22,214 nucleotides of DNA from UBA7985 sp965658725 (GCA_965658725.1 CBFHUI010000043.1:1-22214), one strand, 5' to 3'; shown: positions 6,681 through 15,473, counted from the first letter of the stretch. The notes: a model not told the origin generated them from the letters alone. Numbers and translations are program-made.

Positions 6681-6719
6681 GCTGGGTGGCCCTTCGGGGT
6701 CGCCCAGCCTCTTCATTCT
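6681..6719 (+). terminator. UUCG hairpin between binding-protein and permease genes
   Basis: Arms 6681-6692 and 6697-6708 form a 12-bp stem with two G-U wobbles, closed by the very stable C(UUCG)G tetraloop. A T-rich but broken tract follows. It is best read as a partial terminator or mRNA 3'-end stabiliser, giving more binding protein than membrane components, as in other binding-protein-dependent operons. A 3' boundary of abundant mRNA is expected here. Confidence 0.8.
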
Positions 6720-6786
6720 TTCATGACTTACCAAGACTAGAGACCCTCACCTTCCGACCGGAGGTAACGGGGCCGGGGAGGACGTG

Positions 6787-7842
6787 ATGACGACCGCCAA
6801 GCAACAGCGCTGGTGGCATGGGTTGTTTCGCAACCTGAATGCCAAAATAGCTGCGATACCGATGATCTTTGCCACAGTGGTGGTCTTCGTCGGTTGTTCC
6901 ATCTGGACCATCATCTATTCCTTCACCAAGTCCAAGCTGCTCCCGGTCAAGCTGTTTACGCTGCCGATTGAGTTCCAATTCCCGATCAGCCTGTTCAATC
7001 GCAGTGAGGAGGGCTGGTTCACCTGGGTCGGCTTTGCCTACGAATGGAATGGCTTCGGTAATCTGATCAACACCAAGAAGTTGGTCGGCTTTGATCAGTA
7101 TGAACGCCTGCTCGACGCTTCGCGCAACTCGCGCTGGGCTGAGTCGGTCGAGAACATCATGTTCTATGGCGTGTTCTCGCTGGTCTTCTCCTTCACCGTC
7201 GGTTTCATTCTCGCGGCTCTGATTGATCAGAAAGTCCGCTTCGAGAACGCATTCCGCTCGATTTACCTTTACCCCTTTGCGCTTTCATTCGTTGTGACCG
7301 GTGTGGTCTGGCAGTGGATGCTGAGCCCGGAAGGGATCCAAGACGCGATCAACCAGTTCGGCGCCTTTGCCAACATCGGCTTCCTTGAGACGCTGCCCTT
7401 CAAGCTCATGGCCAGTGGCGACACTGTTATTTTCGCGCTTCTGCTCGCCGGGCTGTGGCAAGGCACGGGCTTTACCATGGTTCTGATGCTCGCCGGTCTG
7501 CGCGGCATCGACAGCGAGATTTGGAAAGCCGCTCGCGTTGACGGGATCCCCAAGTGGAAAACCTACATTTTCGTGGTCATTCCGATGATGCGCGGGGTGT
7601 TCATCACCACGCTGGTTATCGCCGCCTCGGGCATTGTGCGGCTCTATGACCTCGTGGTCGTGCTGACCTCTGGCGGTCCCGGGTTCGCCTCGGAAGTGCC
7701 AGCGAAGTACGTCTATGATTTCATGTTTGCCCGTTCCAACCTCGGCCAAGCGCTGGCGGCATCGACGATGATGCTGCTGACCGTGGTCATCATTCTCATT
7801 CCGTGGATGTACCTCGAGTACGGCCGCCGGAAAGAACGCTAG
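6787..7842 (+). CDS. Sugar ABC transporter permease (MalF-like)
   Basis: A 351-residue inner-membrane permease of the CUT1/MalF type. TM1 is near residues 21-46, followed by a long extracytoplasmic segment (about 50-120) and several further helices (about 122-148, 160-180, 212-238, 262-290 and 320-343). The EAA loop that contacts the ATPase runs from about E244 to P266 (EIWKAARVDG then VVIP). With its partner permease and the ATPase it forms the import channel. ATG at 6787 is 5 nt from GGAGG (6777-6781); an in-frame GTG at 6784 is too close to that site. It is separated from the binding-protein gene by the UUCG hairpin and from the next permease gene by 14 nt. Confidence 0.94.
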   Translation: MTTAKQQRWWHGLFRNLNAKIAAIPMIFATVVVFVGCSIWTIIYSFTKSKLLPVKLFTLPIEFQFPISLFNRSEEGWFTWVGFAYEWNGFGNLINTKKLVGFDQYERLLDASRNSRWAESVENIMFYGVFSLVFSFTVGFILAALIDQKVRFENAFRSIYLYPFALSFVVTGVVWQWMLSPEGIQDAINQFGAFANIGFLETLPFKLMASGDTVIFALLLAGLWQGTGFTMVLMLAGLRGIDSEIWKAARVDGIPKWKTYIFVVIPMMRGVFITTLVIAASGIVRLYDLVVVLTSGGPGFASEVPAKYVYDFMFARSNLGQALAASTMMLLTVVIILIPWMYLEYGRRKER

Positions 7843-7856
7843 AGGAGGCGACGATC

Positions 7857-8753
7857 ATGACGACACAAGCGACAAGTCTGACCCCTCGCGGTCCCAAGCC
7901 AAACCGGATCAGCGCCAGCCGCATTATCCTGTACAGCATCCTCGTGGTTGCGGCGGTTTACTACCTGCTGCCGCTCTACGTGATGGTTGCAACCTCGCTT
8001 AAGGACCTCGACCAGGTCCGGGAAGGCAACATCTTCGCACTGCCGCTCAAGGCCAGCTTCGATTCATGGATCAAGGCATGGAACACGGCGTGTACGGGGC
8101 TCTACTGTGAGGGTTTGAAGGTCGGTTTCTGGAAGTCGGTACAGATTACTGTGCCTTCGGTGCTGGTCTCCATCGCCATCGCCTCGGTCAACGGATACGC
8201 GCTGTCCTACTGGCGCTTCCGCGGCTCTGAGGTGTTCTTCACCATCCTGATCATCGGGTCGTTTATTCCCTATCAGGTCATGCTTTACCCGCTGGTGATC
8301 ATCACCCGCGAGTTGGGGATCTTTGGAACGCTGCCGGGGGTGATCTTCATTCACTCGATCTTCGGCATGCCCATTCTGACGCTGCTGTTCCGCAACTACT
8401 TCGCCGCGCTGCCGGTGGAGTTGTTCAAGGCCGCACGAGTTGATGGTGCCGGGTTCTGGGGAATTTTCTTTCAGATCATGCTGCCGATGTCGATTCCGAT
8501 CCTGGTGGTTGCTGTGATCCTGCAGGTGACCGGCATCTGGAACGACTTCCTGTTCGGCGTGATTTTCGCGGGGACCAAGAATTGGCCCATGACGGTCCAA
8601 CTCAACAACATCGTGAACTCGACCCAAGGGGTTAAGGAGCACAACGTCAACATGGCTGCGACCATCCTGACGGGCCTCGTTCCGCTCACGATTTACTTCA
8701 TCTCAGGACGCTATTTTGTGCGCGGCATCGCTGCCGGCGCTGTGAAGGGTTAG
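7857..8753 (+). CDS. Sugar ABC transporter permease (MalG-like)
   Basis: A 298-residue second permease of the CUT1 transporter. It has a cytoplasmic N-terminus, TM1 near residues 22-46, and about five further helices. The EAA loop is about E189 to P211 (ELFKAARVDGAG, then IMLP). It forms the heterodimeric channel with the MalF-like subunit. The frame is open further upstream, but ATG at 7857 follows AGAGGAGG (7841-7848), which overlaps the stop codon of the previous gene, so it is the natural start. A Cys-containing segment (residues 80-85, CTGLYC) in the first periplasmic loop could form a disulfide. The ATPase gene begins 4 nt after its stop. Confidence 0.94.
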   Translation: MTTQATSLTPRGPKPNRISASRIILYSILVVAAVYYLLPLYVMVATSLKDLDQVREGNIFALPLKASFDSWIKAWNTACTGLYCEGLKVGFWKSVQITVPSVLVSIAIASVNGYALSYWRFRGSEVFFTILIIGSFIPYQVMLYPLVIITRELGIFGTLPGVIFIHSIFGMPILTLLFRNYFAALPVELFKAARVDGAGFWGIFFQIMLPMSIPILVVAVILQVTGIWNDFLFGVIFAGTKNWPMTVQLNNIVNSTQGVKEHNVNMAATILTGLVPLTIYFISGRYFVRGIAAGAVKG

Positions 8754-8757
8754 ACCC

Positions 8758-9864
8758 ATGAGTGACACGACAAATTCTATTGAAATCCGAGACCTCAAGG
8801 TCGCGTACGGCGAAATCGTCGTGCTGGAGAATATGAACCTCGACATCGCAGACGGGGAGTTTCTGGTGCTGTTGGGCGCGTCGGGCTGCGGCAAGTCCAC
8901 GCTGCTGAACTGTATCGCCGGCTTGCTTGACGTTAAAGACGGCGAAATCCACATCAAGGGCCGCAACGTGACGTGGGAAGAACCCAAGGACCGCGGCATC
9001 GGGATGGTGTTCCAGTCCTACGCGCTTTACCCGCAGATGAGTGTCAAAGGGAACTTGTCCTTTGGCCTGCGCAACGCGGGTGTGAAGAAGGACGAAGTCG
9101 AGCGCCGGGTGGCGCACGCGTCTGAAATCCTGCAGATCGAGCCGCTGCTGAAACGTCGTCCGGCAGAGCTTTCGGGCGGGCAGCGCCAGCGGGTTGCGAT
9201 TGGCCGTGCGCTGGTGCGGGACGTTGACGTGTTCCTGTTCGACGAGCCGCTCTCAAACCTCGACGCCAAGCTCCGCGCCGACCTTCGGGTGGAGATCAAG
9301 CGGCTGCACCAGCGCCTTGAGAATACGATGATCTACGTGACGCACGATCAGATCGAGGCCATGACACTTGCTGACCGTATCGCCATCATGCGCGGCGGTC
9401 TGATCCAGCAACTCGATACGCCGTACAACATCTACAATAACCCGGTGAACAAGTACGTTGCTGGCTTCATTGGCTCGCCGTCGATGAACTTCCTTGAAGG
9501 CGCGCTGACGCTGGGTGAGAACCCTGTCTTCACAGTCGGTTCGCTGAGTGTGCCGATGACCGATTACGCCATGACCCAGGAACTGGGCACGAGCGGCACG
9601 GTCGAAGGCGCGTCGCTGGGCATTCGTCCTGAGCACGTGCTGTACGGCGATGCGGCCAAGGATGCGCCTTTCAGCCGTGAAGTGACAGTGGAAGTGGTTG
9701 AGCCCATGGGGGCAGATACCCTCGTTTGGTCGATGATCGACGATGATCTTTCGTTCCGCTTCCGCGTGGAAGGCCAGTTGCAGTTGCGTCGCGGTGACAG
9801 CGTCACCATCGGTTTCGATCCCGCACGCGGTTCCATTTTTGATGCCGAAGAACGGCGTATTTAG
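8758..9864 (+). CDS. Sugar ABC transporter ATP-binding protein (MalK/UgpC-like)
   Basis: A 368-residue ATPase that energises the transporter. All nucleotide-binding motifs are intact: Walker A GASGCGKST (40-48), Q-loop Q86, signature LSGGQ (138-142), Walker B VFLFDEP (158-164), D-loop SNLDA and H-loop H196. The C-terminal ~130 residues form a TOBE/MalK-type regulatory domain, including GIRPEHV. Family and length match MalK, MsmK and UgpC proteins, which serve CUT1 importers. Having its own ATPase makes the transporter self-sufficient. It follows the second permease gene by 4 nt and precedes the first isomerase-like gene by 15 nt. Confidence 0.96.
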   Translation: MSDTTNSIEIRDLKVAYGEIVVLENMNLDIADGEFLVLLGASGCGKSTLLNCIAGLLDVKDGEIHIKGRNVTWEEPKDRGIGMVFQSYALYPQMSVKGNLSFGLRNAGVKKDEVERRVAHASEILQIEPLLKRRPAELSGGQRQRVAIGRALVRDVDVFLFDEPLSNLDAKLRADLRVEIKRLHQRLENTMIYVTHDQIEAMTLADRIAIMRGGLIQQLDTPYNIYNNPVNKYVAGFIGSPSMNFLEGALTLGENPVFTVGSLSVPMTDYAMTQELGTSGTVEGASLGIRPEHVLYGDAAKDAPFSREVTVEVVEPMGADTLVWSMIDDDLSFRFRVEGQLQLRRGDSVTIGFDPARGSIFDAEERRI

Positions 9865-9879
9865 AGAGACTTAGCCCGT

Positions 9880-10629
9880 ATGAACTTATCGTATCAGTTG
9901 TATTCCTCACGCTCTGAAACCGACCTGAATGCTGTTCTCGCGCACCTTGCTGCGACGGGGTACACGCAGGTTGAGGGCTTCGGCGGCGTATTCGGCGATC
10001 CTGCCGGATTGCGCAAGGAGATGGACCGCCTCGGGCTGGCCATGCCCTCGGCGCACTTCGGGCTCGATATGCTGGAATCCAACCTCGATAAAGCGCTTTC
10101 AGTCGCGATGACACTGGGGATCGACACGCTCTATGCGCCCCATATCGCAGAAGACGACCGCCCCGTAGACGTCGCTGGTTGGCAAGCCTTTGCCGACCGT
10201 CTTGGCGCAATCGGTGCCAAGGTTCGGGCGGCGGGTTTCTCCTTTGGCTGGCACAACCATGATTTCGAGTTCGTGGCCCTCGAAGACGGTTCGACGCCCA
10301 TGGAAATCATCCTTGAGCGTGTCCCGGAGTTAGAGTGGGAAGCGGACATTGCCTGGGTGGTGCGCGGTAAGGCGGACGCGGTGGCATGGATCGAGAAATA
10401 CGCCAGCCGGATCACCTCCGTGCACATCAAGGACATCGCGCCTGAAGGCGAGAACACAGACGAAGACGGCTGGGCCGACGTGGGCGAGGGGACCGTGCCT
10501 TGGGCTGAGCTGCTCACAACGCTGAGCGCTGCGCCGGTCCGCACCTTTGTTATGGAGCACGACAAGCCCGCGGACACGCGCCGCTTTGCCGAGCGCTCCT
10601 TTACCAACGTACAGAAGATGGGTGGTTGA
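9880..10629 (+). CDS. TIM-barrel sugar phosphate isomerase/epimerase-like protein 1
   Basis: A 249-residue protein of the AP_endonuc_2/xylose isomerase-like TIM-barrel superfamily. Likely metal and substrate residues are visible: HNHDFEF (125-131), D156 in EADIAW, H182 in VHIKD and E226 in MEHDKP. Members isomerise or epimerise sugars or sugar derivatives; some act on 3-keto-glycosides. The precise reaction cannot be read from sequence. The dehydrogenase gene begins 3 nt after its stop, and the pair is followed by a second pair of the same two families, so it probably acts on the product of a dehydrogenase. The protein lacks a signal peptide and is cytoplasmic. Confidence 0.88.
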   Translation: MNLSYQLYSSRSETDLNAVLAHLAATGYTQVEGFGGVFGDPAGLRKEMDRLGLAMPSAHFGLDMLESNLDKALSVAMTLGIDTLYAPHIAEDDRPVDVAGWQAFADRLGAIGAKVRAAGFSFGWHNHDFEFVALEDGSTPMEIILERVPELEWEADIAWVVRGKADAVAWIEKYASRITSVHIKDIAPEGENTDEDGWADVGEGTVPWAELLTTLSAAPVRTFVMEHDKPADTRRFAERSFTNVQKMGG

Positions 10630-10632
10630 TCC

Positions 10633-11763
10633 ATGAGTTCTCCTATGGGTGTTGGCATCATTGGATGCGGTAATATTTCCAGCGCTTATCTGGGCCTGTC
10701 GAAGATGTTCAAGGGCATCGATGTGCGTGCTTGTGCTGACCTGAATATGGATACGGCGCGCGCGCAGGCCGAAGCCTTTGGTGTGCGGGCCGAAACGGTC
10801 GAGGACTTGCTGGCCGCAGACGATATCAGCGTCATCGTCAACCTCACCATCCCGGCAGCACACTACGAAGTGTCGCGTCGGATCCTTGAGGCGGGCAAGC
10901 ACGTTTTCAGCGAAAAGCCTTTTGTCCTCAGCGTCGAGGAAGGCCATGCGCTGCTTGATCTCGCGGAAAGCAAAGGCCTGCGGGTCGGGTCCGCGCCGGA
11001 TACCTTCCTGGGCGGTGCGCACCAGCAGGCGCGGGCGCTGGTGGACAGTGGCGATTTGGGCCAGATCACCGGCGGCATGGCGGCTGTCATGGGGCGTGGG
11101 ATGGAGATGTGGCACCCTAACCCGGACTTCTTCTTCCAGCCCGGCGGCGGTCCCGTCCTCGACATTGGCCCGTACTACATCACCAACCTTGTGCAGTTGA
11201 TCGGTCCGGTAAAGCGGGTCGCTTGCTTTGCTTCAACCCCACGCACCAAGCGTGAGATAACCAGTGAGCCGCGCGCCGGAGAGTTTGTCACCGTGCATAC
11301 GCCGACCTCCATGCGCGCGATTTTGGAATTCACCAGCGGCGCAACTGTGACCCTGAACACCTCTTGGGACGTGCATAGTCATGGCATGTCGCCGATCGAG
11401 CTTTACGGCGAGAAAGGCTCGCTTTTCGTGCCCGATCCGAACTTCTTCGGCGGTGAAGTCCGTGCGACCGAGGGCAGCGAAGACCGCGATCTTGGGACGT
11501 GGGAGCATCCTTTTGGCGTGCCCAATCAGGAGCACAAGGAAGGCATGATGGCCAACTACCGCACTGCCGGTTTGGCTGACATGGCAGCCGCAATTGCCGA
11601 AGGCCGACCACACCGCTGCGGGCAGGATCTTTGCCTGCACGTGATGGAAGTGCTGCTGGCACTGCATGAAGCCGGCGAAATCGGCGAAGTTGTCAGCCTG
11701 TCCACCACGTGCGAGCGGCCAGCGGCCATGACGGCGGCCGATGCTGCGGCATTGATGGCCTAA
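10633..11763 (+). CDS. Gfo/Idh/MocA family NAD(P)-dependent oxidoreductase 1
   Basis: A 376-residue dehydrogenase. It has an N-terminal Rossmann fold with GIIGCG (8-13), the conserved EKP motif (E94-K95-P96, lysine catalytic) and a C-terminal alpha/beta domain. The region normally reading D-x-G-x-H has DIGPYY (177-182), so the usual catalytic histidine position carries tyrosine (Y181); from memory, a sizeable subgroup carries GPYY here. Members oxidise a hydroxyl of sugars, inositols or glycosides with NAD(P). The substrate is unknown; a free sugar or the anomeric unit of an imported oligosaccharide is reasonable. It starts 3 nt after isomerase-like gene 1, and 68 nt separate it from the next gene, a larger gap than most others here. 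Confidence 0.92.
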   Translation: MSSPMGVGIIGCGNISSAYLGLSKMFKGIDVRACADLNMDTARAQAEAFGVRAETVEDLLAADDISVIVNLTIPAAHYEVSRRILEAGKHVFSEKPFVLSVEEGHALLDLAESKGLRVGSAPDTFLGGAHQQARALVDSGDLGQITGGMAAVMGRGMEMWHPNPDFFFQPGGGPVLDIGPYYITNLVQLIGPVKRVACFASTPRTKREITSEPRAGEFVTVHTPTSMRAILEFTSGATVTLNTSWDVHSHGMSPIELYGEKGSLFVPDPNFFGGEVRATEGSEDRDLGTWEHPFGVPNQEHKEGMMANYRTAGLADMAAAIAEGRPHRCGQDLCLHVMEVLLALHEAGEIGEVVSLSTTCERPAAMTAADAAALMA

Positions 11764-11831
11764 GGCTCGCCAAAGCCGGCACGGTCCCAGAGAAACATGA
11801 ACGCAGAAGACAAAGAACGGAGAGTGAAAAC

Positions 11832-12878
11832 ATGAAAGGACCAGCGATTTTTCTGGCGCAATTCATGTCGGACAAGGCACCGTTTAACACGCTGCCATCC
11901 ATTGCCGGCTGGGCTGCGGGTCACGGCTACAAGGGCGTTCAGTTGCCGACCGTCGATGCTGCTTACATCGACTTGAAGCGCGCGGCTGAGAGCAAAGACT
12001 ACTGTCAGGAGTTGCAGGGTATTTGCGCGGAGCAAGGCGTTGAAATCACGGAGCTTTCGACGCACTTGCAGGGGCAGCTTGTGGCGGTTCACCCCGCCTA
12101 TGATCAGCAGTTCGACGCCTTCGCGCCGGCTGAAGTGCACGGCAATTCTGCGGCTCGGACCGCCTGGGCGATTGATCAGATGAAGCTCGCCGCTAAGGCC
12201 TCCGCAAACATGGGTTTCGACGCCTGCGTTTCGTTTTCCGGGGCGTTGGCTTTCCCTTACCTCTACCCTTGGCCACAGCGCCCGGCGGGCCTGATCGAAG
12301 AAGCCTTTGACGAGTTGGCCAAGCGTTGGAAACCGATCTTTGATGCCTATGACGAAGCAGGCGTAGACGTGGCCTTTGAGCTGCATCCGGGCGAAGACCT
12401 GTTCGACGGCGCGACCTTCGAGATGCTGCTGGACCGCGTGGGCGGGCACAGCCGGTGCTGTATCAACTACGACCCGAGCCACTTTCTGCTGCAGCAGCTG
12501 GACTATCTGGCCTTCATCGACATCTACCACGAGCGGATCAAGGCCTTCCACGTCAAGGACGCCGAGTTCAACCCTTCGGGCAAGCAGGGCGTTTACAGCG
12601 GCTATCAGGGCTGGACCGAGCGAGCGGGCCGCTTCCGCTCGCTGGGCGACGGGCAAGTCGATTTTGTCGGCATCTTCTCCAAGCTGGCCCAATACGGCTA
12701 CGACAGCTGGGCGGTTCTGGAGTGGGAGTGCTGCCTCAAGCACCCCGAGCAGGGCGCGGCAGAAGGCGCACCGTTCATTGCAGACCACATCATCCAGCTG
12801 ACCGATGTTGCCTTTGACGACTTTGCGGCCAGCGGCACCGACCGGGCGGCGATCCGGTCGATGATGGGATTGGATTGA
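11832..12878 (+). CDS. TIM-barrel sugar phosphate isomerase/epimerase-like protein 2
   Basis: A 348-residue AP_endonuc_2-type TIM barrel, about 100 residues longer than isomerase-like protein 1 and only distantly similar to it. Likely metal ligands are E183 (FELHPGED), D214 (NYDPSHF), H240 (FHVKD) and E297 (LEWEC). ELHPGED, YDPSH and HVKDAEFNP are typical of proteins found beside Gfo/Idh/MocA dehydrogenases in sugar operons. The frame is open upstream to 11709, but ATG at 11832 has GGAG about 10 nt upstream, and the family begins near this point. Long insertions (about 85-105 and 245-270) may shape a pocket for a larger substrate such as a glycoside. The second dehydrogenase gene begins 3 nt after its stop. 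The reaction is unknown. Confidence 0.9.
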   Translation: MKGPAIFLAQFMSDKAPFNTLPSIAGWAAGHGYKGVQLPTVDAAYIDLKRAAESKDYCQELQGICAEQGVEITELSTHLQGQLVAVHPAYDQQFDAFAPAEVHGNSAARTAWAIDQMKLAAKASANMGFDACVSFSGALAFPYLYPWPQRPAGLIEEAFDELAKRWKPIFDAYDEAGVDVAFELHPGEDLFDGATFEMLLDRVGGHSRCCINYDPSHFLLQQLDYLAFIDIYHERIKAFHVKDAEFNPSGKQGVYSGYQGWTERAGRFRSLGDGQVDFVGIFSKLAQYGYDSWAVLEWECCLKHPEQGAAEGAPFIADHIIQLTDVAFDDFAASGTDRAAIRSMMGLD

Positions 12879-12881
12879 GCC

Positions 12882-14003
12882 ATGGCCAAGACGTTGAAGC
12901 TGGGCATGGTTGGCGGCGGGCAGGGTGCCTTTATCGGCGCGGTGCACCGCATGGTGGCGCGGCTGGATGGCCACTGGGAGATCGTTGCGGGCGCGTTGGC
13001 CTCCTCGCCGGAACGGGCGCAGGCGTCGGGCGAAGAACTGGGGCTGGCACCTGACCGGATCTACAGCGACTTCCACGCAATGGCGCAGGCAGAAGCAGCA
13101 CGAGAAGACGGCATTGATGCCGTGTCGATCGTGACCCCGAACCACGTGCACTATCCAGCTGCCAAGGCTTTCCTTGAGGCGGGTATCCCCGTGATCTGCG
13201 ATAAGCCGCTGACCTCTACCGGCGCGGACGCGCTCGCGCTGCAAGAGGTGGCGGAGCGGACCGGCACCCCCTTTGTCCTGACCCACAACTACACCGGCTA
13301 CCCGATGATCCGGCAGGCGCGGGAGATGATCGCGCGCGGGGATCTGGGTGATTTGCGGCTGATCCATGTGGAGTACATTCAGGATTGGCTGAGCGAAGAC
13401 CTCGAAAGCGAGGGCATAAAGCAAGCCACATGGCGCACCGATCCGGCTCAGTCCGGTGCGGGCGGCGCGATTGGCGACATTGGCACCCACGCCTTTAACC
13501 TGGCCAGCTTCACCACCCAAAAAGCGGTTGAGCGCCTGTCTGCCCACTTGCACAGCTTTGTCGATGGCCGCCGACTGGACGACAACGCGCACGTCATCAT
13601 TGACTACGAGGGTGGGGCCAAAGGTGTGTTGCTGGCAACCCAAGTTGCGCCGGGCTACGAAAACGAGATCCGCCTGCGCGTCTCCGGCACCAAAGGGTCG
13701 CTTGAGTGGAACCAGTCTGTTGCCAACTATTTGCGCTACGCGCCGCTGGGCGGTGCGCCGCAGACCATGACCCGAGGCGGTCCGGTGGCGGGTGAGGCAG
13801 CCGCGACGTCTTCCCGTATTCCCGGTGGACACCCGGAAGGCTATCTCGAAGCCTTTGCCACGCTTTATACTGAGGCTGCGAGCTTGATCCGTGGCGGTGA
13901 CGCGCCACTGCTGCCGACGTTGCAGGACGGCGTGGATGGCGTGCGCTTTATCGAAGCATGTGTGGCATCATCAAAGGAGGATGGTGCCTGGAGGACGCTT
14001 TAA
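12882..14003 (+). CDS. Gfo/Idh/MocA family NAD(P)-dependent oxidoreductase 2
   Basis: A 373-residue dehydrogenase with Rossmann motif GMVGGG (8-13), catalytic DKP (107-109) in place of the common EKP, and an intact D199-x-G-x-H203 motif (GDIGTHAF). The complete active site contrasts with oxidoreductase 1. It belongs to the same broad group as E. coli YcjS, a glucoside 3-dehydrogenase, and is coupled to a YcjR-like TIM-barrel protein, as YcjS is to YcjR. Oxidation of a ring hydroxyl of a glycoside to a keto-sugar is therefore a sensible hypothesis, not a demonstrated function. Only one nucleotide separates its stop from the start of xylulokinase, and the kinase ribosome binding site lies inside this gene. 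Confidence 0.92.
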   Translation: MAKTLKLGMVGGGQGAFIGAVHRMVARLDGHWEIVAGALASSPERAQASGEELGLAPDRIYSDFHAMAQAEAAREDGIDAVSIVTPNHVHYPAAKAFLEAGIPVICDKPLTSTGADALALQEVAERTGTPFVLTHNYTGYPMIRQAREMIARGDLGDLRLIHVEYIQDWLSEDLESEGIKQATWRTDPAQSGAGGAIGDIGTHAFNLASFTTQKAVERLSAHLHSFVDGRRLDDNAHVIIDYEGGAKGVLLATQVAPGYENEIRLRVSGTKGSLEWNQSVANYLRYAPLGGAPQTMTRGGPVAGEAAATSSRIPGGHPEGYLEAFATLYTEAASLIRGGDAPLLPTLQDGVDGVRFIEACVASSKEDGAWRTL

Positions 14004-14004
14004 G

Positions 14005-15456
14005 ATGTTTGTTGGACTGGATCTGGGCAGCTCGGGTCTCCGTGCCCTGCTGATTGATGCCGATCAGCGTGTGATCGGAGCCGCCGAAGCGGCCTATGAG
14101 ATGCACCGCCCCCACGCCGGGTGGAGCGAACAGGATCCAGCCGACTGGATTGAAGCGACCCAAACCTGCTTCGCCAAACTGCGCGCCGCGTTTCCGGCAG
14201 AGGTTGGCGCGGTTCAGGGCATCGGCATTTCCGGGCAAATGCACGGGGCAACCGTGCTCAACAGCGAGCGGGACGTGATCCGTCCCTGTATCCTGTGGAA
14301 CGACACCCGCTCCCACCACGAAGCCGCTACGCTCGACGCTGACCCGGCGTTTCGCAGCCAAACCGGCAACATCGTCTTCCCCGGCTTCACCGCGCCCAAG
14401 CTCGCTTGGATGCGCGAGCACGAGCCTGACTTGTTTGCGCAAGTCGATCTGGTGCTGCTGCCCAAGGATTATCTCCGGCTCTGGCTGACGGGCGAGGAAG
14501 TGGGCGACTTCTCTGATGCCGCAGGGACGTCATGGTTTGATAGCGGGACCAAGGACTGGTCTGACACGCTGTTGGCGGCAACCGGGTTGAGCCGGGCCAA
14601 CATGCCCCGGTTGGTCACCGGCTCCGAAGCCTCTGGCACCCTGCGCGCGGACGTGGCGGACCTGCTGGGCCTCCCCGCTGGCGTCATCGTCGCAGGCGGC
14701 GGCGCGGACAACGCGGTGGCGGCTTGCGGGATCGGGGCGGTGAAGGGCGGACGCGGGTTTGTCTCGCTGGGGACGTCTGGCGTGCTGCTGGCTGCGATCG
14801 ACCAATGGGCCACCAACCCCGAACGCGCGGTTCACGCCTTCTGCCACGCTGTCCCTGATGCCTTTTACCAGATGGGCGTTACACTCTCGGCGACGGACAG
14901 CGCGAACTGGCTCGCAAGCGTAACCGGTGAGCCGGTTCCGGCAATGGCGGCGGCGCTGGGTGCGAAGATCAAAGGCCCTTCGGACGTGACCTTCCTGCCT
15001 TACCTCTCCGGTGAGCGGACCCCCCACAACGACGCCAGCATGCGCGGTGCCTTTGTCGGGTTGGCGCACCAGTCGGACAGTGCGGCGCTGATGCAAGCGG
15101 TGATGGAGGGCGTGGCCTTTTCCATGGCGGACTGTTTGGCGGCGCTGCAAAGCTCCGGCACGGCGATCGACAGCCTGCTCGCCATCGGGGGTGGTTCGCA
15201 GTCACGGTTCTGGGTGGAGACATTGGCGACCGTGTTGGGCCAGCCCATTGGCCTGCTTTCCGGCGGTGAGAATGGCGCGGCGATGGGGGCTGCCCGGCTG
15301 GCCATGATGGCCGCAACCGGCGCTCCAACAGACGCAGTGATGCATAGCCCGGCAGTCGCAGAAACCATCGACCCAGTGGCAGCGCTCATGCCCGCTTACG
15401 AGGATGCTCTTGCCCGCTACCGGCGGCTTTACCCCGCGCTGAAAGCCGCGCTCTGA
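14005..15456 (+). CDS. xylB: Xylulokinase
   Basis: A 483-residue FGGY-family sugar kinase, essentially the length of E. coli XylB (484). Recognisable elements are the ATPase-fold start FVGLDLGSSGLRALL, the xylulokinase signature ISGQMHGATVL (75-85), SDAAGTSWFD (170-179), and GGGADN (231-236) with probable catalytic base D235. It phosphorylates D-xylulose to D-xylulose 5-phosphate for the pentose phosphate pathway. I chose ATG at 14005 because GGAGG at 13990-13994 precedes it by 10 nt and the frame upstream overlaps the dehydrogenase gene. In this operon D-xylulose could come from D-lyxose via the ketol-isomerase encoded downstream, or from xylose via an isomerase encoded elsewhere. Confidence 0.95.
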   Translation: MFVGLDLGSSGLRALLIDADQRVIGAAEAAYEMHRPHAGWSEQDPADWIEATQTCFAKLRAAFPAEVGAVQGIGISGQMHGATVLNSERDVIRPCILWNDTRSHHEAATLDADPAFRSQTGNIVFPGFTAPKLAWMREHEPDLFAQVDLVLLPKDYLRLWLTGEEVGDFSDAAGTSWFDSGTKDWSDTLLAATGLSRANMPRLVTGSEASGTLRADVADLLGLPAGVIVAGGGADNAVAACGIGAVKGGRGFVSLGTSGVLLAAIDQWATNPERAVHAFCHAVPDAFYQMGVTLSATDSANWLASVTGEPVPAMAAALGAKIKGPSDVTFLPYLSGERTPHNDASMRGAFVGLAHQSDSAALMQAVMEGVAFSMADCLAALQSSGTAIDSLLAIGGGSQSRFWVETLATVLGQPIGLLSGGENGAAMGAARLAMMAATGAPTDAVMHSPAVAETIDPVAALMPAYEDALARYRRLYPALKAAL

Positions 15457-15473
15457 CCCCGGAGACGACCGCC

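Noticed and set aside
11760..13832. Very long minus-strand open frame (690 codons)
   Set aside because: It lies opposite isomerase-like gene 2 and oxidoreductase 2, which have intact family motifs; the antisense frame is a by-product of GC-biased third positions and has low-complexity Arg/Val-rich content.
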